DNA of 64,000 bases. Origin: Tricholomella constricta (lineage: Eukaryota > Basidiomycota > Agaricomycetes > Agaricales > Lyophyllaceae). This document shows, piece after piece, positions 11,609 through 21,389 of this stretch (the first letter of the stretch is position 1; each line of letters starts with the position of its first letter). The position numbers were made by a program, and so were the translations under genes. The stretch spans positions 186,001 to 250,000 of the forward strand of contig JAACJP010000028.1 in NCBI GenBank assembly GCA_013368375.1, in the 5' to 3' direction. The notes beneath the pieces were generated by a model, which worked only from the letters and a program-made list of their open reading frames with translations, did no database searches and had not been told where the DNA came from.

Positions 11609-13146
11609 ATGGCGCCTCTCGAATCTAGCACTGCCCATTTAAATGCCGACACCACCTCCATACCTTCCATCGAGGACCTTGAAGCCAAGGTTGCTCGCCT
11701 CAAACGTACTATCACTGACTTAGAAGCCATCACTCCCGCTGTTCCCAACAAACGACTGTGAGTCATCGCCAAAAGTAACCTCGGTCAACTACTCATCAAT
11801 AATTAGCACCTCAACTGTGACCTTGGGTCGTGGCTATCGCCGTGTTGCAAGCATGTTTCAGGACATTTCGACTTTGGTTCAAGAGGCAGACCGCCGTGAA
11901 GAAGAAGAAGAAGAAGAAGACGACGAGGGTGCCACAACTATCAGCCTCGAGGCTCAACGCGAGTACGTCATCGAATTTTCTACAGTCACAAATCTCATCA
12001 CCTCTTTCAACAGCCGTGATCGCACATTTAAAGCATTCCAAGAGCTGGTTCAGATCATACCCAGTTTCAAACCTAACCTTCTCAATTCAGATGGCGCAGC
12101 TGTGGCATCTTACTTTGCGATGGTGCGTTAGCTTCGAAAAATTGCTGCGAGAATCTTACCTTCTTTTTTCAGCTTACGCGTGGCGCCAATGAGGCGCGCA
12201 GCGATGATATCTGTGGCTTGAAAAAGCACGTTGCAGAATGGCTCAATAAGTCGCCCACTACAATGCCTCACCTCGATGTCGATGACCGTTCTATGCGGGG
12301 GCTCCAGCATGACACCACCGGTCAACTTCTTTGCCCTATTGAATATGACTGGGATGATGCAGAGTACGTGTTCATTTTTATTTGTCTATAATTTTTTCGG
12401 TTTCTAACAGTGTTATGTCAAGAATTCGCACAAAATTGCGCAATGGCGAGGACAGCTATGACGCATTTGACAGCTTCTATGTGCGATGCCTTTACAAGGG
12501 CAGTAAAGGTGATCCGAATGACGTCGAAAAGGGATTCCTTCGTAACTATCTTCTCATCAAGGTACAATTCCTGCAAATCTACTGTTCATTGATTGACCAT
12601 TTCTTTACCCTTCTAGACATTCCTATACATCTTCACCTCACCCTCGTCTGCCAAGAATGTCGTTGACGATGGCGAAAATAGCGAAAACACCCCTGCCAAA
12701 CCCAAGATTTCGTCATCCAAGGCCACGAAGAGCAGTGTCGCTCAGAAGCTCAACCTCCATGCTGTCACCCCCCGCTCTATCGCCTACGCTGCAGTCCTTG
12801 TATGTACTTGCAGTTAACAATTGTTGTTCAGTCACTAACACGCCTTTCAGCTGCATTTTTCGTTGTCCGACGCGCCTCATTGGAAATCGATGTACAATGG
12901 ATTCAGCTATGAATTGTTCTACAACTTCATCGTGGATTTCTTCGAGGACACCAGTGGACCTCAGGCAAACCAGCGCATCAAATCTCTACTCTCCTGGTGG
13001 AACAAGTACGTTGTCGAGCACCTGTGACCGGCAACAACACTGACGCACCTCCCAGACAGGTTTTTCCCAAGCGTGCGACAGCTACCGCAGCCTCTCGCGC
13101 CTCAGTCAACAAGCTCCGTGAACAGCGTGCCCGCCGTGAAGCCTGA
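11609..13146 (+). CDS. DUF6698-like protein (agaricomycete family of unknown function)
   Basis: The gene has about seven exons. It starts MAPLESSTAHLNADTTS with a short coiled coil (LEAKVARLKRTITDLEA). An acidic run (EEEEEEEDDEG) leads into DRTFKAFQELVQIIPSFKP. The core LTRGANEARSDDICGLKKHVAEWLN, LLCPIEYDW, DPNDVEKGFLRNYLLIKTFIYIFTSP, VTPRSIAYAAVLLHFSLSD and ELFYNFIVDFFED follows the usual order of DUF6698 proteins, which are expanded and often TE-associated in mushrooms. The C-terminus is basic (RASVNKLREQRARREA). Splices such as ga|gtacgt...caacag|c at about 11962-12012 preserve frame, so the gene looks intact. Function unknown. It is preceded by the Plavaka transposase on the other strand. 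Confidence 0.75.
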
Positions 13147-13559
13147 GGTTGACAAGTGAGACGTTGAGTGTAAAAGTGCCCGCCGTAACTACTGTAGCTA
13201 GAATTTCTGCTAATTTACGGTTTGCTGCCCCAATATCATGATCTCTTATTAAGAAACTGTAAACGGGACTCCATAATTACCTTCGATGGTAACAGCATGT
13301 CCATCGACACCTAGATTACTTGTAATTATCTTCCGTGGCATTGTTTCATGAAATGATAAGGTATTATACTTTCACTCACAATTGTACATATGCTCGATAC
13401 TATAAAATATTATTCCGAAACGGCCTCCAGTTGTTAAAAAAGAGGTAGGCCTTTATGGCCATGTCCGAACTTATAATAATTGGTAAAACATTGCAGCAGA
13501 TTTGACCACTTGTATTGAATTCTAACTCGGACATTCTGTATGCTATCAATTACAGAAAT

Positions 13560-14115
13560 CGTGCAAATTTGCTGATGTCGTGACCGCTCTGTGCCGAACT
13601 CGTGAGAAAATATATCAAAGCGCGTCGGAGACGAATGTCAACGTCCGTAAAGAGCGAGGTCTTGTAGTACGATGTGCCTCCACCAAGAGAAGATCCCGCA
13701 CAGCAGCCAAAGCGCCTTGGTTCTACTGGAATTTCCGTTCGAGATTCAGGAAAGGGTGGAAAATTCCGGATACAAAACACATGCGATCCATGCAGCCACA
13801 ATCGTATAGGAGGCCCGCGTCGAGGTGGGTACTTTCTCTCCTTTTCATAGCCTAAAAAAAATACCTCCACTGCCTCCTCTTCTAATGTGGATAGCATATG
13901 CAGTTTTCTTCAATCAGATGCTTTCTCGAGGAGTATAGGAGCCCTTTCGCGCCGAAAATTTCGCCGACAAGAAGCGTGTTTTGCAGGACAGTGTCTTACG
14001 CGCCGGATACAGCGATGGCCCCTCTTGCATGGTATAAGAGACCTTCAAATTCGACGACGAACTTCAGTTTTTCAGCCTCGGAAACTTGTATCAACCACTT
14101 ATATCCATCACAACA
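13560..14115 (+). promoter_or_regulatory. conserved family promoter, copy 2 (long form)
   Basis: From about 13820 it matches the copy 1 promoter. From about 13575 it also matches sequence upstream of copy 3 (gaccgctctgtgccgaactcg versus 21598 onward). TATA-like tataag is at 14033-14038, 78 bp before the ATG. The spacing of TATA to ATG is conserved between copies. Confidence 0.7.
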
Positions 14116-14881
14116 ATGAAGTTCTCCATCTTCGCTCTCACTGCTATCATCGGGCAAGCCGCCCTCATTGCCCCAGCCCTGGCCGCCCCCACTAGCGAAG
14201 GCCTCGTAGAGGTTCGTTTACTATATTTACTTCATAAGTCAAATGCTCACATGGTTATTGACAATCCAGAGAGACGGTGGCTACTCCGACCATTGGAAGC
14301 CATACTACCCTGGCAAATGGAACCCCTGGAAGCCATACCATCCCGGCAAGTGGAACTCCTGGAAGCCTTACAAGCCGTACAAGCCGTACAAGCCTTGGTA
14401 TCCTCATCACGACGACTGGAAATACCACGATGATTGGCGCAGTGGTGGTAACGGCGGGAATGGTGGTGATGGTGGCAATGGTGGCGATGGTGGACGCGGT
14501 CATGGACGAGGTAATGGCGGCGACGGTGGCGACGGTGGTGACGGTGGCGATGGTGGACGCGGTCGTGGGAAAAGTGATGGTGGCGATGGTGGTAATGGTG
14601 GCGATGGTGGCGACGGTGGTCGCGGTCGTGGTGGAGGCAATGCCGGGGATGGTGGCGATGGTGGTAATGGTGGCGACGGTGGTCGTGGACGCGGTGATGG
14701 TGGAGATGGTGGTAATGGCGGTGATGGTGGAGATGGTGGAGATGTTGGACGTGGACGTGGACGTGGACGTGACCGTGATGATGGTGGACGTGGTGGAAAT
14801 GGCGGTGATGGTGGTGACGGCGGAAATGGTGGAAATGGCGGAAGAAAAGATAAACATTGGGCCCGGGGAATGAAGCTTTAA
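14116..14881 (+). CDS. secreted Gly-Asp-Gly repeat protein, copy 2, lacking the HGK tail
   Basis: Exons 14116-14211 and 14270-14881 join in phase 0 to 235 residues. Signal peptide MKFSIFALTAIIGQAALIAP differs from copy 1 by two conservative changes in this stretch. The Trp/Tyr/Lys block is nearly the same (KWNPWKPYHPGKWNSW, KPYKPYKPYKPW). The GGDGG/GGNGG block is longer and carries GRGRGRG and RDRDDGGRG interruptions. After the linker KDKHWARGMK the protein stops (KL, stop) where copies 1 and 3 continue with His-Gly-Lys repeats. The tail has been lost, or translation ends early. The Ngaro retrotransposon begins 73 bp after the stop, so the loss and the insertion may be linked, but the element does not itself interrupt the frame. 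Function unknown. Confidence 0.85.
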
Positions 14882-14953
14882 AAGTTGTTACGTTAAGCAT
14901 GTGAAGTTCAGTTCTTAATTTTTATGATAGCATATTATAAGATGAAAAGTTAT

Positions 14954-15534
14954 TCGTCGCAATCGCGGATTCCGGGGGTAGGGAGCGATTTCGCAGGCCT
15001 CTGCCCCGGGCCTGGAACATTATCTCACGCGTTCCCCTGTTCACGTGCAACCCCCGCCCTCGGGGCGGATCAATTATGGTGCATGCGCTGGGATTGAATT
15101 CCCGATCTTTCATACAGCTTCGGCCTCTCCGGACCCCCGCACTGCGCTATCGTTTAGCCGTAGCGGTGCGAGGGGAAGTTTTCTGGGGTTTGGTCCGCTC
15201 GCTATAAAATCCTGGGCTGCGACTTCTTTGCTCTTTGTCTTCGTCGCCTTCAGCCCAGGTAAGCGCCCCGCGCCCGTCTCAGCTGCCGTTAGCTCACCCC
15301 GATCTTTAGTGACACTTCTTAGACCTCGCTTCGCGTTTCGTGCTCGTCTAGTGTCATTAAATTTCGGTAGGTCCCCCAAGGCTTCGCCTTCCTCGCGCCT
15401 CGCGCTGACCACCGGTCCATCACAGCTCGCGTTTGTCCTTGCTCGACAAGTACGCTCAGGCTGCCGTTTTCTCTCCGCTACATTGTTCCTAATCTTATGC
15501 TAGTTAGATATCTCATCCTTTCTTTCTTCGTTCG
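14954..15534 (+). repeat. split direct repeat A1
   Basis: Identical by eye to A2 (20101-20681, offset 5147). It holds a TATA box (15203-15208) and a 5' splice site (gtaagc at 15259), so it likely carries the element promoter and leader. Confidence 0.9.
15203..15208 (+). promoter_or_regulatory. TATA box of the Ngaro element
   Basis: The sequence tataaa lies in cgctataaaatcc inside repeat A1, 374 bp before the gag ATG. The same box recurs in A2 at 20350-20355. A probable leader intron runs from gtaagc at 15259 to ctctcag at 15541-15547, crossing the A1/unique boundary. Confidence 0.5.
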
Positions 15535-15576
15535 TTATCCCTCTCAGTCCCCTCGACATCTATATATCATTTTGGA

Positions 15577-16983
15577 ATGTCTGATGGTGCTCCCGGGCCG
15601 CCGAACCCTCCTCCGGCTCCCCAAGGCGACGATCTCGATATCGCTGAACAAGTTCGTGCGCGGGCCGAGAAGTTCGAGCGTTTCGTCGACGACGCTCTTG
15701 ACGGACGGCTTACAGTCACGGAATTCGTTGGGAAGCTTATCGCCGAAGGGGCTACTCTTGAAGAGGGGAAAGACTTTGCTGACCTGTTGGCCCAACGGTT
15801 TGGTCAACGACGTGCTTCAGTTGATGAAGGGGCTGGAGCGGAAGCTGGTGGACAATCTCGCGAGTCCACTCCCGACCTTCCCGCAGGCGAACTGGCTGCG
15901 TTCAGGGCAGAGCGTGCTCGACTGGACGAACAAAATCGGATTGCAGATGGTGAGACCCGACAAAAGGCCGTCGATGCTGCGGCATGGGCTGTCCTTCAGG
16001 CGAAACTGGGGCAACTCTCTATGCATGCTAACGCACCACGCGTCCGTCCCGGTCTCGACCCAGCGTTCCTCGCCGGCCTTTTGGGTTATGAACCTACCCC
16101 GGAAGCTATTCTACCGGCGTCGGTCTTGGCCGTTGCGCCACACCTTGGCGATCTCGCAGTCACGGTGTCGGATCCCCACCTCGAAGCGACTTGGAAACTT
16201 CGGAGGGCGTATGCTGGGGATCGAGTTCTCGACACCATCGTCAACATCATGCAGACCGTCCAGGTTCCCGATCCCATCCCTCGGTCTATCTGGAAGGCTA
16301 TCATACAGGACAACTACGTCGAATTCGAGAAACTCTATGCTTCGATGGACCGGGGCTACGACCATAACGACGTTGATCAAGAACCAGTTCTGGGCAGCTT
16401 CTCGCTGGTTCGTCGAGATCACGTTTCCGCCCGTCGTCCTGTCCGTTCCGAAGCTGATTGGACGCGAGTGTTCGATACTTGGGCGGCGGGCGTTGGAATC
16501 GTGTACATCCATCGCGTTCAGGAACTGGCTTCGTATCGTAAAATGGTCATCGATTTGTTCCGGGTATCAACGAACCCTACAGTCGCTATTCAGTTCGATC
16601 TCGATGCTCGAGATCGTTATGCCAAACTACCCTTCCGTCTTGACGATCGCGCAGAATTGCAGACTCCTCTTTTCGCGCAAATTTTTCGTAGTTCCACTGG
16701 CGGCGGTTCTGCGGGAAAGCGGAAATCGACTTCTAATCAGGGCGGAGGATCTTCGAGCGGCCCTTCGACGAAGCGTCGTGATGTCCCGTGCTATAACTGG
16801 AATTTGGGGAGTTGTGAGGAGACGCCTTGCGCGTTTGGGCGTCGGCACGGCGTGTGTAGCGAATGTGGAGGAAAGCACAAAGCACGGGACGAACCAGGGT
16901 GCCTCATTCTCCTCCAGGCTCGACGACAGGCAGGAACGGGCAGAAGTGGAGGCTCGAGTGGCTCTAGCGCTGGGCGGGCCTAA
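15577..16983 (+). CDS. Ngaro ORF1, gag-like protein
   Basis: 468 residues. It starts MSDGAPGPPNPPP, followed by helical regions (IAEQVRARAEKFERFVDDAL, ARLDEQNRIADGETRQKAVDAA). The C-terminal part has a Ser/Gly/Lys linker and a zinc cluster of CCCH plus CxxC...H...C form (CYNWNLGSCEETPCAFGRRH, then CSECGGKHKARDEPGC), as expected of a nucleic-acid-binding Gag of Ngaro elements. The initiator is the first ATG after the putative leader intron acceptor at 15547. The next frame (pol) is +1 relative to this ORF and overlaps its end, so pol may be expressed by frameshifting or re-initiation. It is open and undamaged. Confidence 0.85.
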   Translation: MSDGAPGPPNPPPAPQGDDLDIAEQVRARAEKFERFVDDALDGRLTVTEFVGKLIAEGATLEEGKDFADLLAQRFGQRRASVDEGAGAEAGGQSRESTPDLPAGELAAFRAERARLDEQNRIADGETRQKAVDAAAWAVLQAKLGQLSMHANAPRVRPGLDPAFLAGLLGYEPTPEAILPASVLAVAPHLGDLAVTVSDPHLEATWKLRRAYAGDRVLDTIVNIMQTVQVPDPIPRSIWKAIIQDNYVEFEKLYASMDRGYDHNDVDQEPVLGSFSLVRRDHVSARRPVRSEADWTRVFDTWAAGVGIVYIHRVQELASYRKMVIDLFRVSTNPTVAIQFDLDARDRYAKLPFRLDDRAELQTPLFAQIFRSSTGGGSAGKRKSTSNQGGGSSSGPSTKRRDVPCYNWNLGSCEETPCAFGRRHGVCSECGGKHKARDEPGCLILLQARRQAGTGRSGGSSGSSAGRA

Positions 16984-18838
16984 GCGTTTGGTCAGTAAAC
17001 GAAAAGCCGACCCTATAGCGTTGGCTGCACCACGCTTTAAGCGCGGCTTTGTATGGTCAAATTCGTCGTCCTCTTCGCCTAATAATATTTCGCCTTCTGC
17101 TTTGTACACCGAGACTGCACCTGCTCTACCCTCCCCTCCCGCTCATCTTATCAATGATCCTTCGATTCAGTCATCTCTGCACGCAATGCGCCACCACATC
17201 AAAGTTGAGACCCCGTTCGACGTGGATAAGTTCGAATCTATGTTGCACGACCATCCAAATCAGCCGTTCGTCGCGTCGGTTATGCGTGGTCTTAGGGAGG
17301 GCTTCTGGCCGTTCGACGACGGGGACTGGAAGGCTGAATTGGAAGACTCGGCGGATAATTACTCGTCGGAAGAACGGGATCTCGACGCCATTCGCTTGTT
17401 CCGCGACGCCGAGTGTCGGGCTGGCCGCTGGTCGGAAGCTCTGGATGTCCCGGAGCTACTGCCAGGGATGAAGACGTCTCCGATGTTCGTCGTCTGGCAA
17501 AAAGGCAAAGGGCGCGTTATCACTGACCATAGCGGTTCCGGCATTAACGACGGCATTCCCAAGTCCGAAGGGAAGGTGCGATATGATGACATGCACGTTT
17601 TCGGGGACGTGTTGCGGGACGCGCAGGCCGCGCACCCGGGGAAGCGTTTCGTCGTCTGGAAATCCGACGTGGCGTCGGCGTTTCTCAATCTCCCAGCCCA
17701 TCCGGTCTGGCAGCTGCATCAGGTCGTGACCGTCGACGGACGTCTCCACATCGTGCGCCGGTTAGTTTTCGGCAATCGCGCGTCTCCTCGTTGTTGGTGC
17801 GCCGTGTCAGGCTTGCTCTGCTGGCTCGGGGTACGCAAGTTAGGGATTATCGGCCTTCTCGTCTACATGGACGACTTCTTCTGTTGGGATCTGGACGGGA
17901 ATCTTATCTGGTTCCATGGCAAACTCAGGCCGCGCAAACAGGTTCAGCTCCTCTTGCTGTGGGACGCGATCGGGTGCCCCTGGGAGGATCGGAAGCAGGA
18001 GTACGGGGACGTTCTCAAGGTGATCGGGTTCTGGGTCGATCCTAACCGCGGTTCGCTGTCCCTTGCGCCGGACACGGTGTCGGATATCGTCGAGAAAATC
18101 ACCGAGTTCCTGCTCACGAAAAAGCGCCACCCCCCGCTACGTGATTGGCAGCGCCTCGGGGGGCATCTCAATTGGTTACTCAATGTCCTTCCTTGGGGCC
18201 GTCCCGCCCTCACCGAATTGTACCGCAAAATGGCGGGCAAGACCCTGCCTTCGCGTGGTATTCCCCTTAACGCCTCCGTCGTCGCGGACCTGTCCTGGTT
18301 GCGGGACGTCATCCCTTCTGCTATCGGTATTCGTTTTATCGATAATGGTTGCTGGCAGTTTAGCGATGCGGACATGGTTATGTGGACCGACGCCAGCACT
18401 TCGAAGGGGCTGGGGTTTGTCTTCAGCAACCAAGGTTTCTGCTATGGTCTGCGGCCGGAGTCGCACTCAGCCGCGGTCGACATCTTCTTCTTGGAACTGG
18501 TGGCTATCATGTCCGCCGTCTTTCATGCCGCGTCTTTGCCTCGTCCACCTCGGCGTCTTCTGGTCTGGACGGATAGCCTCAATTCGGTAGGGGCGCTCAA
18601 CGCGCTTCGCGTATCGGAGGCGCGTCATAACGGTCCTCTGCTCGCGATCGCGGGGATCGTCTTGCGGACCAATATCGATGTTCGGGTGTGCCACATTCCC
18701 GGGGAGGAGAACGTGCGCGCTGACCTGTTGTCGCGTCTAATGCTGGAGGAATACGCGCGAAAATTCCCCGCCGACCGCGTCCGCTGCTTCGCTCCTCCGC
18801 GGGAGCTGCTGCCGGCGCGATGGAGGGATTGCTTTTGA
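16900..18838 (+). CDS. Ngaro ORF2, reverse transcriptase-RNase H
   Basis: The frame is open far upstream (from 15497), but that part mirrors gag. Protein-like sequence starts near 16900-17050, so the left edge given is approximate. RT blocks in order: KGKGRVITDHSGSGIND, FVVWKSDVASAFLNLPAHP, RLVFGNRASPRCW, and the catalytic box LVYMDDFF (YMDD at 17864-17875). RNase H follows: MVMWTDASTSKGLGF, FFLELVAIMSA, LLVWTDSLNSVGALN and HIPGEENVRADLLSRL supply the D-E-D-D residues. No DAM-like methyltransferase domain lies after RNase H. It ends 19 bp into the recombinase ORF. It copies the element RNA into DNA in the element's replication cycle. Confidence 0.88.
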
Positions 18839-19827
18839 GCGCGCTGGGTGGGTCGGGCGCCTCGCGTTCTACCCGCCCAGCAGTGGACCTGGCTTCGCTT
18901 GACGAGTACGCTCGTCACCTCCAGGTCAGCGCCCTCGAGAAGTCCACGGCGCTTGGGTACGCCACCGGTGCTCGGGATTATATTCGTTTCTGTATCAGTG
19001 CTAATCTACCCCTCGACCCCACTCCGCTCACCCTGTCACGGTATATCGCTTTCACTTCCCGGCACATTGCGTCCGGTCCTAAGTACCTTTCCGGTGCTAG
19101 ACACTTCCTTCGTGACTTGTATCCTGAGTTTGACGCCAATCGGGACCACCCACTCGTTCGGACGACTATTCGAGGCTCGAAGAAGGTTCGCGCCGACCCC
19201 GTCAAGCGGAAGCTCCCTCTGCGCGTCCCGCATCTGTCTCGTTTTTTGGCGATCGCGCGCGAGTCTGGCTCGTACGACGACTTTCTCTTCGCAGTCATCG
19301 TCGCCTGCTGTTTTTATGGGTGTCACCGTTCAGGGGAGCTCGTTCAGAAAAACGGCAGTGCTTTATTTGATTGGCGGAAGGTCATCAAGAGGACCTCGCT
19401 CGTCTTCCGGGATGGTCGCGCTCAGTACCACCTTCCTTACCATAAATCCGATCCTTTTTACCGCGGGACTGACATCGTTTTCACGTCTCAGGACGTCCTT
19501 GATCCGGTGGCGCTGCTGCAGGAATACGTTGGGCGGCGGGATCGTCTTCATGGCAGTCGGCCTGCCTTGTTCCTCTGTGCCAACGGTTCTCATCCTACTC
19601 GCTCTTGGTTCGAGAGTCGATTTTTCCGGGTTCTCAGCAAGGATTTCGGGGGTCATTCTATGCGCGCAGGGGGCGCCACCTTCTACGCGGGCCTGGGCCT
19701 GTCTGAGGACGTCATTATGGCCCTTGGCCGCTGGTCCTCGTCTGCCTGGAAGGTCTACGTGCGGGAGAACCCTGCCGTTCGGGCTGAGCTCCAGCTTGCT
19801 TCCCTTCGACGGCGTCTTCGTGGGTGA
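18820..19827 (+). CDS. Ngaro ORF3, tyrosine recombinase
   Basis: 335 residues, starting at an ATG that overlaps the end of the RT-RNase H ORF in the -1 frame, which suggests coupled translation. The N-terminal SAM-like core-binding part (YARHLQVSALEKSTALGYATGARDYIRFC) is followed by the catalytic domain: Arg I in FYGCHRSGELVQ, the HxxR box in GGHSMRAGGATF, the W position in ALGRWSSSAW, and the nucleophile Tyr in KVYVREN. All signature residues of a tyrosine recombinase are present. It joins the circular element DNA to the chromosome. Downstream it meets repeat B1 after 79 bp. Confidence 0.9.
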   Translation: MEGLLLSALGGSGASRSTRPAVDLASLDEYARHLQVSALEKSTALGYATGARDYIRFCISANLPLDPTPLTLSRYIAFTSRHIASGPKYLSGARHFLRDLYPEFDANRDHPLVRTTIRGSKKVRADPVKRKLPLRVPHLSRFLAIARESGSYDDFLFAVIVACCFYGCHRSGELVQKNGSALFDWRKVIKRTSLVFRDGRAQYHLPYHKSDPFYRGTDIVFTSQDVLDPVALLQEYVGRRDRLHGSRPALFLCANGSHPTRSWFESRFFRVLSKDFGGHSMRAGGATFYAGLGLSEDVIMALGRWSSSAWKVYVRENPAVRAELQLASLRRRLRG

Positions 19828-19906
19828 GGTTGTTCACGGCTCCTCGCTTTTCCGTCTTTCGCACCGCCATCCACCCCAGCAACATCATCTTTACCCTCAT
19901 ATTTTA

Positions 19907-20100
19907 GCCCTTCTAGCGCTCCGCCGTCCACCGCGGTATATTTCTTACATTATCTCGCCGTCACTCTCCCTCTCTTCTCAAAAGAGTCTCGCTACTTATC
20001 TCAACAAATATATTCGGGGGCCTGCTTTGGCCGGCCCCAGTTCTCCGCTATCCCGCCTTCGCCTTCACCCTCGTCTTCGCTACCAGCTGGATAGCAGAGG
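19907..20100 (+). repeat. split direct repeat B1
   Basis: 194 bp, identical by eye to 20750-20943 (offset 843), and directly abuts A2 at the junction ...gcagagg/tcgtcgc... This B1A2 junction is the internal complementary region of Ngaro-like elements. Confidence 0.9.
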
Positions 20101-20681
20101 TCGTCGCAATCGCGGATTCCGGGGGTAGGGAGCGATTTCGCAGGCCTCTGCCCCGGGCCTGGAACATTATCTCACGCGTTCCCCTGTTCACGTGCAACCC
20201 CCGCCCTCGGGGCGGATCAATTATGGTGCATGCGCTGGGATTGAATTCCCGATCTTTCATACAGCTTCGGCCTCTCCGGACCCCCGCACTGCGCTATCGT
20301 TTAGCCGTAGCGGTGCGAGGGGAAGTTTTCTGGGGTTTGGTCCGCTCGCTATAAAATCCTGGGCTGCGACTTCTTTGCTCTTTGTCTTCGTCGCCTTCAG
20401 CCCAGGTAAGCGCCCCGCGCCCGTCTCAGCTGCCGTTAGCTCACCCCGATCTTTAGTGACACTTCTTAGACCTCGCTTCGCGTTTCGTGCTCGTCTAGTG
20501 TCATTAAATTTCGGTAGGTCCCCCAAGGCTTCGCCTTCCTCGCGCCTCGCGCTGACCACCGGTCCATCACAGCTCGCGTTTGTCCTTGCTCGACAAGTAC
20601 GCTCAGGCTGCCGTTTTCTCTCCGCTACATTGTTCCTAATCTTATGCTAGTTAGATATCTCATCCTTTCTTTCTTCGTTCG
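20101..20681 (+). repeat. split direct repeat A2
   Basis: 581 bp, the second copy of A1. Open frames on both strands inside it are identical to those in A1, which shows the two copies are the same sequence. Confidence 0.9.
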
Positions 20682-20749
20682 CCCACCCTCCGCTCCCTTT
20701 TTCTTTTTGTTTACGCTTCGCTTGTTATTTCCTTCCTTTTTACTGTCGC

Positions 20750-20943
20750 GCCCTTCTAGCGCTCCGCCGTCCACCGCGGTATATTTCTTACATTATCTCG
20801 CCGTCACTCTCCCTCTCTTCTCAAAAGAGTCTCGCTACTTATCTCAACAAATATATTCGGGGGCCTGCTTTGGCCGGCCCCAGTTCTCCGCTATCCCGCC
20901 TTCGCCTTCACCCTCGTCTTCGCTACCAGCTGGATAGCAGAGG
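20750..20943 (+). repeat. split direct repeat B2 (right end of element)
   Basis: Second copy of B1. Homology ends exactly at ...gcagagg, after which the host sequence caagatatc begins. Confidence 0.9.
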
Positions 20944-21389
20944 CAAGATATCATTGTGTACTTCTTTATCTATGTTACGCACTGTCAAAATTCAGATATC
21001 TTTTATATCGGAAAAAGCGACTTTCGTAGATAATTACTCCTTGAGGCGTAGTACAATTGACTTTTATCATTATCAATTTCTTGGACATTGTACATCTCTT
21101 TATCTCTCTCAAGCCATGATTGACCCTAGAGTGCTATGCTTGGAGAAACTACAATATTCTGCCCTGCCTGCCATTCAGTATCAAGGCTATCAGACGGATT
21201 CCGAATTTGCATTTGTCTTCGTAATGTCATGTCGAGGCTAAAGTCCAATCACAGAAACGATGAGCCAGTCGCATGCGCCACATAAACTTCTCAACCTGTG
21301 TTGTCGGGCAGTTTCGTTCGAAAAAAATCTGCGGCGAAGTAGTTCAGGGAAAGGATGGATAGGATACCAAATCCGCGCCATTGATACGC
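20944..21389. other. host flank of the Ngaro insertion, no gene seen
   Basis: AT-rich sequence with no supported gene. On the minus strand near 21265-21285, tggcgcatgcgactggctc is tRNA A-box-like and resembles the motif at 5771-5795. Confidence 0.4.

Larger units (their letters stand above)
14954..20943 (+). mobile_element. complete Ngaro-type (DIRS order) tyrosine-recombinase retrotransposon
   Basis: The layout is A1 (14954-15534), gag, RT-RNase H, tyrosine recombinase, B1 (19907-20100), A2 (20101-20681), a 68-bp spacer, and B2 (20750-20943). This A1-ORFs-B1A2-B2 order is the split direct repeat arrangement of Ngaro/PAT elements, which replicate through a circle and integrate by a tyrosine recombinase rather than an integrase. 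No methyltransferase domain was seen in the pol frame, which favours Ngaro over DIRS1/PAT. A1 and A2 appear identical over 581 bp, B1 and B2 over 194 bp, and all three ORFs are open. The copy is therefore young and possibly active. No target-site duplication is expected and none was seen. Confidence 0.9.

Noticed and set aside
15045..15503. A 152-residue frame found twice, in A1 and A2
   Set aside because: It appears twice because the repeats are identical. It overlaps promoter and leader signals and has no protein features, so it is not called as a gene.
15497..16890. N-terminal 460 residues of the long pol frame
   Set aside because: This part is the +1-frame reading of gag, with biased composition (Arg/Ser/Leu-rich) and no domain. 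Only the portion after about 16900 is accepted as pol.
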